Shown piece after piece: positions 9,941-18,956 of a DNA stretch of 64,000 bases. The stretch lies in the NCBI RefSeq assembly GCF_003429005.1, contig NZ_QVQV01000003.1, positions 124,723-188,722 on the forward strand, given 5' to 3'. The position numbers were made by a program, and so were the translations under genes. This stretch comes from Paraburkholderia sp. DHOC27 (lineage in GTDB: Bacteria > Pseudomonadota > Gammaproteobacteria > Burkholderiales > Burkholderiaceae). Numbering within the stretch: position 1 is the stretch's first letter; every line of letters begins with the position of its first letter. Under the pieces are notes generated by a model. It ran no database searches, was not told where the DNA came from, and worked only from the letters and a program-made list of their open reading frames with translations.

Positions 9941-11836
9941 TTAGCGCACCACGGCGGTTTCCGCCGCGCCGGCTTCCGGCGTTTCATCGCCTTGCGCGGC
10001 GCGCTGCTGTTGCAGCGCCCACATCTGCGCAAACAGGCCGCCCGCGCGGACCAACTCCGCATGCGTGCCACGTTCGACGATGCGCCCCTTGTCCATCACG
10101 ATGATCTGCTGCGCGTGGACCACCGTCGAGAGCCGGTGCGCGATGATCAGCGTGGTGCGCTCGCGGGCGATCTGATCGAGTTCGTGCTGGATCGCACGCT
10201 CCGAGCGTGAATCGAGCGCCGAGGTTGCTTCGTCGAACAGCAGAATGGGCGGATTCTTCAGGATGGTGCGGGCAATCGCGACGCGCTGCTTCTCGCCGCC
10301 CGAGAGTTTCAGTCCGCGCTCGCCCACCGGCGTGTCATAGCCCTTCGGCAAGCCTTCGATGAAATCGTGGATGTGCGCCGCGCGCGCCGCCGCGATCACT
10401 TCGTCGCGCGTCGCCGTGGGACGGCCATAGGCGATGTTGTAGTAGATCGAATCGTTGAACAGCACCGTATCCTGCGGCACGATGCCAATCGAGGCACGCA
10501 ACGAATCCTGCTGCACGTCACGAATATCCTGACCGTCGATGGTGATTGCGCCACCGGTGGTGCGGCCCAGATCGTAGAAGCGGAACATCAGCCGCGCGAG
10601 CGTGGACTTGCCCGAACCGCTGTGGCCGACCACGGCCGTCGTCGTGCCGCCGGGTATCGTGAAGCTCACGTCATGCAGAATCTGCCGCGCCGGCTCGTAG
10701 GCAAAGTTCACATGCTCGAAGCGAACCTGCGCGCCGCGTACCACGAGTTCCGGCGCGTCTGGTGCATCCGGCACTTCCTGGGTCGCGCCAAGCAGCGTGA
10801 ACATGCGGTCCATGTCGGTCAGGCTCTGCTTGAGTTCGCGATACACCACGCCCAGAAAATTCAGCGGGATATACAGCTGCAGCATGAAGGTGTTGATCAG
10901 CACCAGATCGCCCAGCGTGAGACGTCCCGCCATCACGCCCTGAGTGGCCCGCCACAGGATGAACACGAGGCCCGTGCCGATAATGGCCTGCTGTCCGAAG
11001 TTCAGCACCGACAGCGAGTTCTGCGACTTGATCGCCGCGGTTCGATAGCGCCGCAGGTTTTCGTCGTAACGCTGCGCCTCCCACTCTTCGTTGCCGAAGT
11101 ACTTGACCGTCTCGTAGTTGAGCAGCGAGTCAATGGCGCGCGAATTGGCGCGCGAATCGAGGTCGTTCATCGTGCGGCGAAAGTGCGTGCGCCACTCGGT
11201 CATCTTCACCGTGTACGTGATGTACACCGTCAGCGCGACGAACGTGACGATCGCGTAGTACGCCTCATATTTGACGATGAAAAAGCCGAGCACGAGGCCC
11301 ACTTCGACGAGCGTCGGCAGAATGCTGTACAGCGAATACGAAATCAGCTGCGTGATGCCGCGCGTGCCGCGTTCGATATCGCGCGACATGCCACCCGTCT
11401 GCCGATCGAGGTGAAACCGCAGCGAGAGTGCATGCAGATGGCGGAACACCTTGAGCGCAAGTTGGCGAACCGCGCTCTCCGTGACCTTCGAAAAGAGGAT
11501 TTCGCGCAGCTCGGTGAACAGCGAGGTCGAGAGACGGACGACGGCATACGCGACTACCAGCAAGCCGATGCCCCCCAGCAGCACGATGGCGGGTGCATGA
11601 TCCGCGCGGCCGAGCGCTGTCAGATGGCGCACCGACGCGAGGCCATCCACGATGCGCTTCATCACGATCGGCACGCCGAGGTTGGCGACCTTCGCGCCGA
11701 TCAGGCAGGTCAGCGCGAGCGTTACCCGCCCCTTGTAGGTCGCGAGGTACGGCAGCAGCGAGAGGATCGTCTGCCAGTCGTTGCGCGGCTGGGTCGAGAT
11801 CGGCGAAGGCTCGGAGGAAGCGGAGTGGTGGCGCAT
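9941..11836 (-). CDS. Atm1-type ABC exporter (fused permease and ATPase)
   Basis: A 631-residue half-transporter that should act as a homodimer in the inner membrane. About six transmembrane helices occupy residues 40-330 and the nucleotide-binding domain follows, with Walker A GHSGSGKST, signature LSGGEKQRVAIAR, Walker B ILLFDEATSALD and the H-loop histidine in IIAHRLST. The permease segment RGTRGITQLISYSLYSILPT matches the Atm1/HMT1 group (mitochondrial ABCB7, Novosphingobium Atm1) more than MsbA; that group exports glutathione-linked compounds, metals or persulfides. The ATG at 11836 is preferred because an upstream in-frame extension to 11977 is arginine/proline-rich and not family-like. 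It diverges from the thioesterase gene. Confidence 0.9.
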   Translation of the reverse strand: MRHHSASSEPSPISTQPRNDWQTILSLLPYLATYKGRVTLALTCLIGAKVANLGVPIVMKRIVDGLASVRHLTALGRADHAPAIVLLGGIGLLVVAYAVVRLSTSLFTELREILFSKVTESAVRQLALKVFRHLHALSLRFHLDRQTGGMSRDIERGTRGITQLISYSLYSILPTLVEVGLVLGFFIVKYEAYYAIVTFVALTVYITYTVKMTEWRTHFRRTMNDLDSRANSRAIDSLLNYETVKYFGNEEWEAQRYDENLRRYRTAAIKSQNSLSVLNFGQQAIIGTGLVFILWRATQGVMAGRLTLGDLVLINTFMLQLYIPLNFLGVVYRELKQSLTDMDRMFTLLGATQEVPDAPDAPELVVRGAQVRFEHVNFAYEPARQILHDVSFTIPGGTTTAVVGHSGSGKSTLARLMFRFYDLGRTTGGAITIDGQDIRDVQQDSLRASIGIVPQDTVLFNDSIYYNIAYGRPTATRDEVIAAARAAHIHDFIEGLPKGYDTPVGERGLKLSGGEKQRVAIARTILKNPPILLFDEATSALDSRSERAIQHELDQIARERTTLIIAHRLSTVVHAQQIIVMDKGRIVERGTHAELVRAGGLFAQMWALQQQRAAQGDETPEAGAAETAVVR

Positions 11837-12058
11837 GGAATCCAACTGGTGGGGATGGAAAAGACGGGGCCTGGGCAATCGCGCAGCCGTTGGCGGCTGA
11901 ACCTGCGCCGTTAGCGGTTCGACCGGGCGGCGGCAGGCCTGCTGGTGCGCGACCCGACAGGGCGCTTTCCCGTACAATTCCTGATCTTTCTATTGTCGCA
12001 GAAGCCGGCTGACGCCGCTTTTGGTGTGCGAGCCAATCCGTTTCCCCTGGGTGTCCCG

Positions 12059-12454
12059 ATGAGCGATCAACTGCAACTTCCTCAAAAATCGTGCGCGCTG
12101 CGCGTCGTGCCGCAGCCCTCGGACGCCAACGTGCATGGCGACGTGTTTGGCGGCTGGATCATGGCGCAGGTCGACATTGCCGGTTCGATTCCCGCCAGCC
12201 GCCGCGCGAACGGCCGCGTGGCGACTGTCGCGGTCAATTCGTTCGTGTTCAAGCAGCCGGTTTTTGTCGGCGATCTGCTGAGTTTTTACGCGGACATCGT
12301 CAAGACCGGCAACACGTCCGTCACGATTGAAGTCACCGTGTACGCGCAGCGGATGAGCCTCGCCGAAGAGGTCGTGAAGGTGACGGAAGCGACGTTGACC
12401 TACGTCGCAACGGACAGCGACCGCCGGCCACGCGCACTGCCGGCACTGGATTGA
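12059..12454 (+). CDS. acyl-CoA thioesterase, YciA family
   Basis: A 131-residue hotdog-fold thioesterase that hydrolyses acyl-CoA to free acid and CoA. The segment GDVFGGWIMAQVDIAG carries the catalytic Asp and GGW motif of YciA-type enzymes, followed by RVATVAVNSFVFKQPVFVGD, the typical central helix-strand region. It is a short single-domain protein, probably a hexamer by analogy. A weak GGGTG sequence precedes the ATG. It is divergent from the ABC exporter over a 222-bp gap and has no obvious operon partner. Which acyl-CoA it prefers cannot be read from sequence. Confidence 0.92.
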   Translation: MSDQLQLPQKSCALRVVPQPSDANVHGDVFGGWIMAQVDIAGSIPASRRANGRVATVAVNSFVFKQPVFVGDLLSFYADIVKTGNTSVTIEVTVYAQRMSLAEEVVKVTEATLTYVATDSDRRPRALPALD

Positions 12455-12494
12455 TCGAGAAGAAACCGAGCTGAGCGGGCGTCGATCTCCCCGC

Positions 12495-12740
12495 TCATGC
12501 GCTCGCCCGCAGCACCCGCAGAAACGCCGCCTGTTCGTCCGCATCAGTCACACGAAAGCGCTCCCACTCGTCGTTCACCCGCAAGTCGGCAAAGAGTCCC
12601 GCCGCGTCTTCATGGAAATGCAGGAACGCCTTTCCCCTGCGATAGAACACGCCCGGCCGGGGCTCCTTGAACCCGTGCTCGCGAATCGTGGCAATCAGCC
12701 CGGCAAGCGTAGTCAAGGCATCGGCACCGGCGTGCTTCAT
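12495..12740 (-). CDS. small conserved-type protein of unknown function
   Basis: An 81-residue protein I do not recognise. It starts MKHAGADALTTLAGLIATIREHG and has a central aromatic stretch (GVFYRRGKAFLHFHED) followed by an acidic C-terminal half; no signal peptide, membrane segment or cysteine is present. Reality is supported by a GAGG ribosome-binding sequence six bases before the ATG, and by its start only 8 bases after the stop of the upstream acetyltransferase on the same strand, which suggests translational coupling. A composition and size of this sort would fit a soluble accessory protein; no function is claimed. Confidence 0.65.
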   Translation of the reverse strand: MKHAGADALTTLAGLIATIREHGFKEPRPGVFYRRGKAFLHFHEDAAGLFADLRVNDEWERFRVTDADEQAAFLRVLRASA

Positions 12741-12748
12741 GGCGCGCC

Positions 12749-13276
12749 TCAGAGGTGCTTGTAGTAGAACGTGGTGCCACAGAACGCGCCATCCGGCATC
12801 AACGCGTAGTTCGGCACCTCGCCCACCTTCTGCCAGCCAGCGCGTGCGTAGAGACGCTCGGCGTCGCCACCCGTGACGGTGTCCAGCACGAGCACGGTCT
12901 TGCCCTCGGCGCGCGCCACCTCGTCGACCGCGGTCATCAGCTTTTGCGCCACGCCGCGCCGCCGCGCGCTGCGACTCACCAGCATCTTCGCGACATCCGC
13001 GCGGTGCGGTTGATTGTCGGGTTGCGCGGTGATCAACTGCACCGTGCCAACAATCCGGCCGTCGCCCTGCTCGGCAACCAGCAGCGCACGTTCGTTGCGG
13101 GCCACGCCGTCCGCTACGCCACGCCAGAATGCGAGCGCCTTGTCGCGCGCGAGCGGCAACATGAAGCTCACCGAGGCGCCGCCTTCCACGCAGTCCATCA
13201 GCACGTCGGCCAGGGCGTCAATGCAACCGGCCGCTTCATCGGCAGCGATCCGCCGCACGCGCACGTCTTCGCTCAT
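12749..13276 (-). CDS. GNAT family N-acetyltransferase
   Basis: A 175-residue Gcn5-related acetyltransferase. The acetyl-CoA pyrophosphate-binding loop is visible as VSRSARRRGVAQKLM (R-x-x-G-x-A type) near residue 105, preceded by the beta-strand GRIVGTVQLI and followed by LVLDTVTGGDAERLYARAGWQKVGEVPNYA, the usual ending of the fold. The substrate is unknown; the closest general type is the small-molecule/antibiotic acetyltransferase group. It heads a two-gene minus-strand unit with the unknown 81-residue protein, and its start lies 34 bases past the end of the upstream GGDEF/EAL gene. Confidence 0.9.
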   Translation of the reverse strand: MSEDVRVRRIAADEAAGCIDALADVLMDCVEGGASVSFMLPLARDKALAFWRGVADGVARNERALLVAEQGDGRIVGTVQLITAQPDNQPHRADVAKMLVSRSARRRGVAQKLMTAVDEVARAEGKTVLVLDTVTGGDAERLYARAGWQKVGEVPNYALMPDGAFCGTTFYYKHL

Positions 13277-13310
13277 CGTTTGCTCCGTGGTGGCTGTTCA
13301 GCGGATTTTC

Positions 13311-16300
13311 TCAGCTTTCGACCATCCCCGCCTGCAGCAATTCCGGAATCGCATCGCGTGGCATGGGCCGCGAGAAGAAGAAGCCCTGCATCTCATCGCA
13401 AGCGCGCTCCTTGAGGAAATCGAGCTGTTCGGAGGTCTCGACGCCCTCGGCGATCACCTGCAGGTTCAACGAGTGGGCCAGTGCGATGATCGCCGACGTG
13501 ATCGTCTCGTCATCGCCCGAGGTGCCGATATCGGACACGAACGAGCGGTCGATCTTCAGGCGGTCCACCGGGAATCGCTTTAGATAGCTCAGGCTCGAAT
13601 AGCCGGTGCCGAAGTCGTCGATGGCAAGCCCAATGCCGAGCGCGTGCAGCGCGTTCAGCATCGACACGGCCTCCTCCGCATTGCGCATGATGGTGCTCTC
13701 GGTCAGTTCGAGTTCGAGGTACTGCGGTTCGAGCCCGGTTTCCGCGAGCACGGTGGTGACGAGCTTGGCGATATCGTGCTGCTGAAACTGCCGCGCCGAC
13801 AGATTCACGGACACGCGCGCCGGCGGCAATCCTTCGTCCTGCCAGGCCTTGTTCTGCCGGCATGCCTCGCGCAACACCCATTCGGACAACGGTCCAATGA
13901 GCCCGCACTCTTCAGCCACCGGAATGAACGACGATGGCGGAATCAGCCCCACCTCCGGATCGCGCCAGCGCACCAGCGCTTCCATGCCGACGATCTGCCC
14001 GCTGACGATATCCACCTGCGGCTGGTAGTGCAGCAGGAATTCGCCATCACGCAGCGCGCGCCGCAAGCGGCGTTCGAGGTTGAGTCGGGCGCCCGCGGCC
14101 GCATTCATCTCCGGCTGGTAGAACTGGAACGTGTTGCGGCCCATGTCCTTGGCGCGGTACATCGCCAGATCGGCCTTCTTGAGCAGCGTTTCGGCGTCCT
14201 CGCCGTCCTGCGGGAACAGGCTCGCGCCCATGCTGCATCCCACGTACAGCTCAGTGCCGTCCAGCCATACCGGCTCCGAGATCGAGGTACGCACGCGTTC
14301 CATCCACGCGATCAACGACTGTTCGTCCACGGTATCGGTCATCACGATCACGAACTCGTCGCCGCCGTGGCGCGCTACCGTGTCGCTCGCCCGCGCGCAG
14401 CGGCCGAGCCGTTCGGCGACTACGCTGAGCAGTCGGTCGCCCACGCTGTGGCCGAGGCTGTCGTTGACGTTCTTGAAGCCGTCGAGATCGATGAAGACGA
14501 CGGCCACGCCCTTATGGTGCCGCTGCGCGACGATCAACGCATGTTGCAAACGATCGCGCAGCAGGTTGCGGTTCGGCAGGCGCGTCAGGCTGTCATAGTT
14601 CGCCTGATATTCGAGCTGCTCCTGATAGCGCATCAGGTCGGTGATGTCGTTGATCACGCCAATGTGATGCGTGGTCTCGCCATCCGGATTCGGCACCGGC
14701 GCGATGAACAACTGATTCCAGAACAGCGCGCCGTCCTTGCGATAGTTGCGCAGCACCGCGCTCACCTCGCGATTGGCCGCAAGCGCCTGGCGAATCGACG
14801 TGACGCCTTCCTGGTCGCGGTCGTCGCGTTGCAACAGACGGCAGTCCTGGCCGATCACTTCAGCCGGCTCGTATCCGGTAATGCGCTTGAACGCCGGGTT
14901 CACGTATTCGATCAGATTGCCGGCCGCCGACGGCCCGGTAATCAGGATCGCGTTCACGCTCGCGTCGAGCGCACGGCTTTGCAGGCGCAGCGCGAGATCG
15001 GCGCGCTTGCGTTCGGTGATGTCGCTGTAGGAGCCAAGCACGCCGATCACGCGGCCGTCGCTATCGGTGAACGGCAGCTTGCTCGTGACCGTGGTGCGAT
15101 GCACGTTGTCGATGACGAGATCGACTTCGAAGTTCATCTTCGGCACACCGGTGCTGATCACTTCCACGTCGTGCGCGCGCACGTTGTCGGCGAACGCGCG
15201 CCACGGCAGATCGTTATCGGTCTTGCCGACCACCTGCTCCGGATAGGCCAGCCCGGCATCGCGCGCAAACGCCATGTTGCAGCCCAGGTAGCGCGACTCG
15301 TGATCCTTCCAGAAAATCCGTTGCGGGATATTGTCGATCACCGTTTCGAGCATCTGGTTCGAGCGCTGCGCCTCGGCTTCCGCATTGATCTGCTCGGTGA
15401 CGTCGTCGGCCAGCACGAAGATGGACGGCCGCCCCATGAACGTGAGCCGGTGATAGGAAATATCCGCGCTGATCGTGGAGCCGTCCTTGCGCCGGTGATG
15501 CCACACGCCCGCCATCGTTCGGCCCACGCTCGACGCCACGTTGCTGCGCGACAGATGCGATTCGAGACGGCCCACTTCCGCGTTCGGCCGGATCTCACGG
15601 ATCGTCATTTCGAGGAATTCGCTCTCCGCATAGCCGTATTGCTGCACGGCGGCGGCATTGACCGCCATGAAACGCAGCGACTCGCAGTCGAAGATGTACA
15701 TCGGCACCGGATGCGTGTCGAACAGGCCGCGGAAGCGCTCGTCGTTGCGGCGCAGCGCGCGCGCCACACGCAGACGTTCGCGCGCGGCATTTTCACGGGC
15801 GCCGAAGGTGTAGATGAGGAGCCCGCTGCCCGCCAGCATGGTGACGATGAGCAGCCACATGGCGTGCTGCGACTGCCGGGCCGATTCCTTGAGCGCGCTC
15901 TGCAGCGCGCGGCCTTCCTCCAGTCGCAGTGCCGCCAGCGCGGTTTCTACCTGATCCTGCTGCATGCCGAGACGCGTATAGGTCGACGCCGCCCAGTCGC
16001 GCGATTGGTCGGGGGCGCTCGTCTGGGCGCGCGCCAGTGCCGTCGCGAGTTCGGCCTGCAACGAGCGGCTATCGGCGCCCAGCTTGTGCAGCGAGGCCGT
16101 CATCGACGGTTCGTCCGCGAGTTCAGTGGCGAGCGTTTCTTCCAGCGCGTTCACCGACGCCAGCATGGTGGACGCGGCATCGGGCCGGCCCGCCACGCCG
16201 GTCGCCTCGAAGCGCCCGAGCGTCGCGAGGCCGTCATCGAGCGCGCCGCGCCAGGCGTCGAGATTCTCGCGGATCCCGGTCGAGCGCAGGGTGCGCACAT

Positions 16301-16415
16301 CGGCCGCGCGTTGCCCGCGGATCTGCGTGTAAGCGACAAACGCGTTTGCGCCAACCGCTGCGACGACGACTGCGATATTGATCAGCAGCCGCCGCCTCAA
16401 TAGAAAAGGAGTCAT
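13311..16415 (-). CDS. membrane PAS-PAS-PAS(LOV-like)-GGDEF-EAL protein
   Basis: A 1034-residue cyclic-di-GMP enzyme. Order: transmembrane helix (about 10-30), periplasmic helical region (30-185), second helix (186-204), PAS (225-340), PAS (350-470), third PAS (485-592), GGDEF (603-770) and EAL (780-1030). The cyclase motif HGGDEF is intact, with an RASD inhibitory site five residues before it. The phosphodiesterase motifs MEALVRW, ELELTES, DDFGTGYSSL and KIDRSFV are intact, so both activities are possible. The third PAS resembles LOV flavin domains, with Cys525 in GQDCRLLQ followed by NYRKDG and FWN motifs. The gene is monocistronic-looking, with a 183-bp gap upstream. Confidence 0.94.
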   Translation of the reverse strand: MTPFLLRRRLLINIAVVVAAVGANAFVAYTQIRGQRAADVRTLRSTGIRENLDAWRGALDDGLATLGRFEATGVAGRPDAASTMLASVNALEETLATELADEPSMTASLHKLGADSRSLQAELATALARAQTSAPDQSRDWAASTYTRLGMQQDQVETALAALRLEEGRALQSALKESARQSQHAMWLLIVTMLAGSGLLIYTFGARENAARERLRVARALRRNDERFRGLFDTHPVPMYIFDCESLRFMAVNAAAVQQYGYAESEFLEMTIREIRPNAEVGRLESHLSRSNVASSVGRTMAGVWHHRRKDGSTISADISYHRLTFMGRPSIFVLADDVTEQINAEAEAQRSNQMLETVIDNIPQRIFWKDHESRYLGCNMAFARDAGLAYPEQVVGKTDNDLPWRAFADNVRAHDVEVISTGVPKMNFEVDLVIDNVHRTTVTSKLPFTDSDGRVIGVLGSYSDITERKRADLALRLQSRALDASVNAILITGPSAAGNLIEYVNPAFKRITGYEPAEVIGQDCRLLQRDDRDQEGVTSIRQALAANREVSAVLRNYRKDGALFWNQLFIAPVPNPDGETTHHIGVINDITDLMRYQEQLEYQANYDSLTRLPNRNLLRDRLQHALIVAQRHHKGVAVVFIDLDGFKNVNDSLGHSVGDRLLSVVAERLGRCARASDTVARHGGDEFVIVMTDTVDEQSLIAWMERVRTSISEPVWLDGTELYVGCSMGASLFPQDGEDAETLLKKADLAMYRAKDMGRNTFQFYQPEMNAAAGARLNLERRLRRALRDGEFLLHYQPQVDIVSGQIVGMEALVRWRDPEVGLIPPSSFIPVAEECGLIGPLSEWVLREACRQNKAWQDEGLPPARVSVNLSARQFQQHDIAKLVTTVLAETGLEPQYLELELTESTIMRNAEEAVSMLNALHALGIGLAIDDFGTGYSSLSYLKRFPVDRLKIDRSFVSDIGTSGDDETITSAIIALAHSLNLQVIAEGVETSEQLDFLKERACDEMQGFFFSRPMPRDAIPELLQAGMVES

Positions 16416-16598
16416 GGGTTCCGAACGTTATTCGTTCCGCCGGCATGAGCGCTGGGTCGGCGCTTGGTGTGCGTCGTTCAGCCTGTTTGCTGAAATGCTG
16501 CCGGGCCTTTCACGCGCCAACCTTTGGATAACGGCGGCTTACAGAAAGGCTTTAGGGTGAACCCGGATAAATATTCGTCGTACCTTTCTTCGTACGCG

Positions 16599-17075
16599 TT
16601 ACGCGCCCAGGCCGAATTCCCTCATGGCGGGGATGAAATCGTGATTGCTCTCAGGCTTGCGCGACAGCTTGGCCAGCACGTAGCGCTGGAATGGAGCGAG
16701 ACTGGCCCATTGATCGGCGCTCGGGGCGTGCAGATCGGCGAGGCTCGCCTGATGCACGACCCCCTCGGGCACGGCATCCGTGCGGCGCCACGCGGGCGTC
16801 TCTTCCGGAGTGAACCACTCGGGTTCGACATTGGCATGCGTGCGCAGCATTTCGAAGAGCGCGTGATCGAAGTTCGGCTCGATGGCGGTGTCGTCGTCCA
16901 CCGGAAAACGCGCCAGCAGCTTGCGGTCTTCCTGCGGCAGCATCTGCCATTGCGCGAGCGAGATGCGCAGCCCGAAGCGGTCCAGATTGAAACGTACGGC
17001 CATCGGGATATAGGTGAGGTCCTCCGATGATTCGACTTCGAAGTCGAACAGGAGGGGTGCATCGGTGAGTCCCAT
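16599..17075 (-). CDS. nitrate reductase-associated protein
   Basis: A 158-residue soluble protein of the conserved nitrate reductase-associated family (Nitr_red_assoc). The N-terminal half LLFDFEVESSEDLTYIPMAVRFNLDRFGLRISLAQW and the central LPQEDRKLLARFPVD are the parts I recognise. The biochemical role is not established; in cyanobacteria and some proteobacteria such genes sit next to assimilatory nitrate reductase or molybdopterin genes. Here it is divergent, over 136 bp, from fdhD, another gene serving Mo/W enzymes. The ATG at 17075 is preferred; an in-frame start 10 codons earlier is possible. Confidence 0.82.
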   Translation of the reverse strand: MGLTDAPLLFDFEVESSEDLTYIPMAVRFNLDRFGLRISLAQWQMLPQEDRKLLARFPVDDDTAIEPNFDHALFEMLRTHANVEPEWFTPEETPAWRRTDAVPEGVVHQASLADLHAPSADQWASLAPFQRYVLAKLSRKPESNHDFIPAMREFGLGA

Positions 17076-17211
17076 GACAGTGTCCTCGTTGGTGGCAGGC
17101 AACATGCAAAGCCGGCTTGAGGTATTTTAGAACCTTATTGGCGCGTCGGCGGCCGGGCCAGGCGGCATTTGCCGGGCCAGCCGCGCGTCGCATCGGTCAA
17201 GGAGTCGGGCT

Positions 17212-18042
17212 TTGAATAAACTGGAAACGGCCGGACAGCCGGGCGCGGTCGTGCAGCAGGTGTACCGGCATCGCGGTGAAAAGATCGAGAGCGTCACGGA
17301 CCATGTGGGGCAGGAATGGCCGGTGGCGCTCGTCTTCAACGGCATCTCGCATGCGGTGATGATGTGCACGCCGCGCGACCTGGAGGCCTTCGCGGTGGGT
17401 TTTGCGATTTCCGAGGGGATCGTGGAACGGGGCAGCGACATCCAGGATATCGAGGTCGAACTGTTCGACGGCGACTTGCCGCATGCCGAAGTGCAATTGC
17501 AGGTGGTGCAACAGGCCTTCGTCGCGCTGAAGGAGAAGCGCCGCGCGCTGGCCGGGCGCACCGGCTGCGGCGTGTGCGGGATCGAAAGCATTGATTTGCT
17601 GGATCTAAAACCGGAGCGCGTGACCGACACCGGCTTTTTGCAACGGCTCGCGCCCGATGCAATTGCACGGGCGGCACGTGAGTTGCCCGAGCATCAGGCG
17701 CTCACCCGTTTGACGGGCGGTTTGCACGCGGCCGCCTGGTGCGACGCATCCGGTGCGATCAAGCTCGCGTTCGAGGACGTGGGCCGCCACAACGCGCTCG
17801 ACAAGCTGATCGGCCAGCTCATCCTGACGCGCGCCGATACCAGGGACGGCTTTGTGTTTCTGTCGAGCCGTGCGAGCTACGAGCTGGTGCGAAAGGCTGC
17901 GCGCGTCGATGTGCCGATGCTCGCGACGATCTCCGCGCCGTCGTCGCTGGCTATCGCGATCGCCCGCCGGGCCGGCGTGCGGCTGGTGAGCTTCTGCCGC
18001 GAGGCGGGCTACGTCGACTACGATACGGCGGCTGCTATTTAG
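17212..18042 (+). CDS. fdhD: formate dehydrogenase sulfurtransferase FdhD
   Basis: FdhD transfers sulfur from the IscS desulfurase to the molybdenum cofactor, which formate dehydrogenases need for activity. The 276-residue protein has the conserved GRTGCGVCGIES segment (the two-cysteine CxxC loop, about residues 118-128) and the C-terminal GRHNALDKLIG motif expected for the family. Translation should begin at a TTG at 17212: an AAGGAG ribosome-binding site sits seven bases upstream and no ATG or GTG is better placed. No formate dehydrogenase is in the window, so the target enzyme must be elsewhere. Confidence 0.94.
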   Translation: MNKLETAGQPGAVVQQVYRHRGEKIESVTDHVGQEWPVALVFNGISHAVMMCTPRDLEAFAVGFAISEGIVERGSDIQDIEVELFDGDLPHAEVQLQVVQQAFVALKEKRRALAGRTGCGVCGIESIDLLDLKPERVTDTGFLQRLAPDAIARAARELPEHQALTRLTGGLHAAAWCDASGAIKLAFEDVGRHNALDKLIGQLILTRADTRDGFVFLSSRASYELVRKAARVDVPMLATISAPSSLAIAIARRAGVRLVSFCREAGYVDYDTAAAI

Positions 18043-18085
18043 GCTGCTTCTAAGGCTGGTACCTAGGGCTGCGTGGATGGCTGCA

Positions 18086-18113
18086 GCTGAAACGGTAAGC
18101 GCACCGTTTCAGC
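18086..18113. terminator. hairpin between convergent fdhD and enoyl-CoA hydratase genes
   Basis: Perfect 11-bp stem (18086-18096 with 18103-18113) and a 6-base loop in the 86-bp gap between the convergent genes. It lacks a good T-run on either side, so it may be a weak bidirectional terminator or only an RNA 3'-end barrier. Confidence 0.45.
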
Positions 18114-18128
18114 CCTCAGACCCAAGCC

Positions 18129-18893
18129 TTAATCGAACTGGCGAAAATCCGGCTTACGCTTTTCGAAGAACGCCTTGAACGCCTCACGCGCTTCGGGCGC
18201 GAGCAGCATCTTGCCGAAATGCACGGCCTCGTCGCTCATCTGCGTCTGCAGTTCATGCTGGCTCGCGCGCTTCATCAACGACTTGGTGACACGCAGCGAC
18301 GCGGCCGGCAGCGCCGCCAGTTTGGCCGCCTGCGCGAATGCGAAGGCATCGACTTCCGCCGCCGGCAGCAGGCGGTTCACGAAGCCCATCCGCTGCGCCT
18401 CGCGCGCGTCGAACGCCTCGCCCAGCAACAGCTTCTCAGCCGCCGCCTGATAGCCGCCTACGCGCTGCAACAGCAGGCTCGACGCCGCTTCCGGGCACAA
18501 GCCGAGCTGCGCGAACGGCAACGAGAAGCTCGCGGTGTCCGCGGCGTAGACCAGGTCGCAATGCAGCAGAAGCGTCGTGCCGATGCCCACCGCCGCGCCG
18601 GCCACCGACGCCACCACCGGCTTTTCCGCCGAGCTGATCGCGCGCAGGAACTGGAACACGGGCGCGCTTTCGCCCATCGGCGGCGTCTTCATGAAATCTT
18701 CGAGATCGTTGCCGGCGCTGAAAATGCCCACGCTGCCGCGAATCAGGATGGCGCGCACGGCTGCGTCCGACTGCGCTTCGACCATCGCGTCGGCCATTGT
18801 CTGGTACATCGCGGCCGTGATCGCGTTCTTCTTGTCCGGCCGGTTAAAGGCAATCGTCTGCACGCCGTCTGCGCGCTCGACCAGAATGTCCAT
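18129..18893 (-). CDS. enoyl-CoA hydratase/isomerase family protein
   Basis: A 254-residue crotonase-fold protein that likely hydrates trans-2-enoyl-CoA or isomerises enoyl-CoA in fatty-acid beta-oxidation. The oxyanion-hole strands RGSVGIFSAGNDLEDF and SVAGAAVGIGTTLLLHCDLVYAAD are clear. The first catalytic Glu position of classical crotonases is not obvious, whereas the SAGNDLxDF form is common in PaaG-like enzymes and isomerases, so isomerase activity is equally possible. The ATG at 18893 is chosen because an AGGAG site lies six bases ahead of it; a second ATG two codons upstream overlaps that site. It follows the thiolase gene but a terminator lies between them. Confidence 0.88.
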   Translation of the reverse strand: MDILVERADGVQTIAFNRPDKKNAITAAMYQTMADAMVEAQSDAAVRAILIRGSVGIFSAGNDLEDFMKTPPMGESAPVFQFLRAISSAEKPVVASVAGAAVGIGTTLLLHCDLVYAADTASFSLPFAQLGLCPEAASSLLLQRVGGYQAAAEKLLLGEAFDAREAQRMGFVNRLLPAAEVDAFAFAQAAKLAALPAASLRVTKSLMKRASQHELQTQMSDEAVHFGKMLLAPEAREAFKAFFEKRKPDFRQFD

Positions 18894-18956
18894 TGTCATC
18901 TCCTCGCGTTGTACTGCCCGGTACGGGCGGTACCGGCTTTTGCAACTGAATGGAAA

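Noticed and set aside
13644..16403. 919-residue open frame on the plus strand
   Set aside because: Antisense of the PAS-GGDEF-EAL gene, whose domains are unambiguous.
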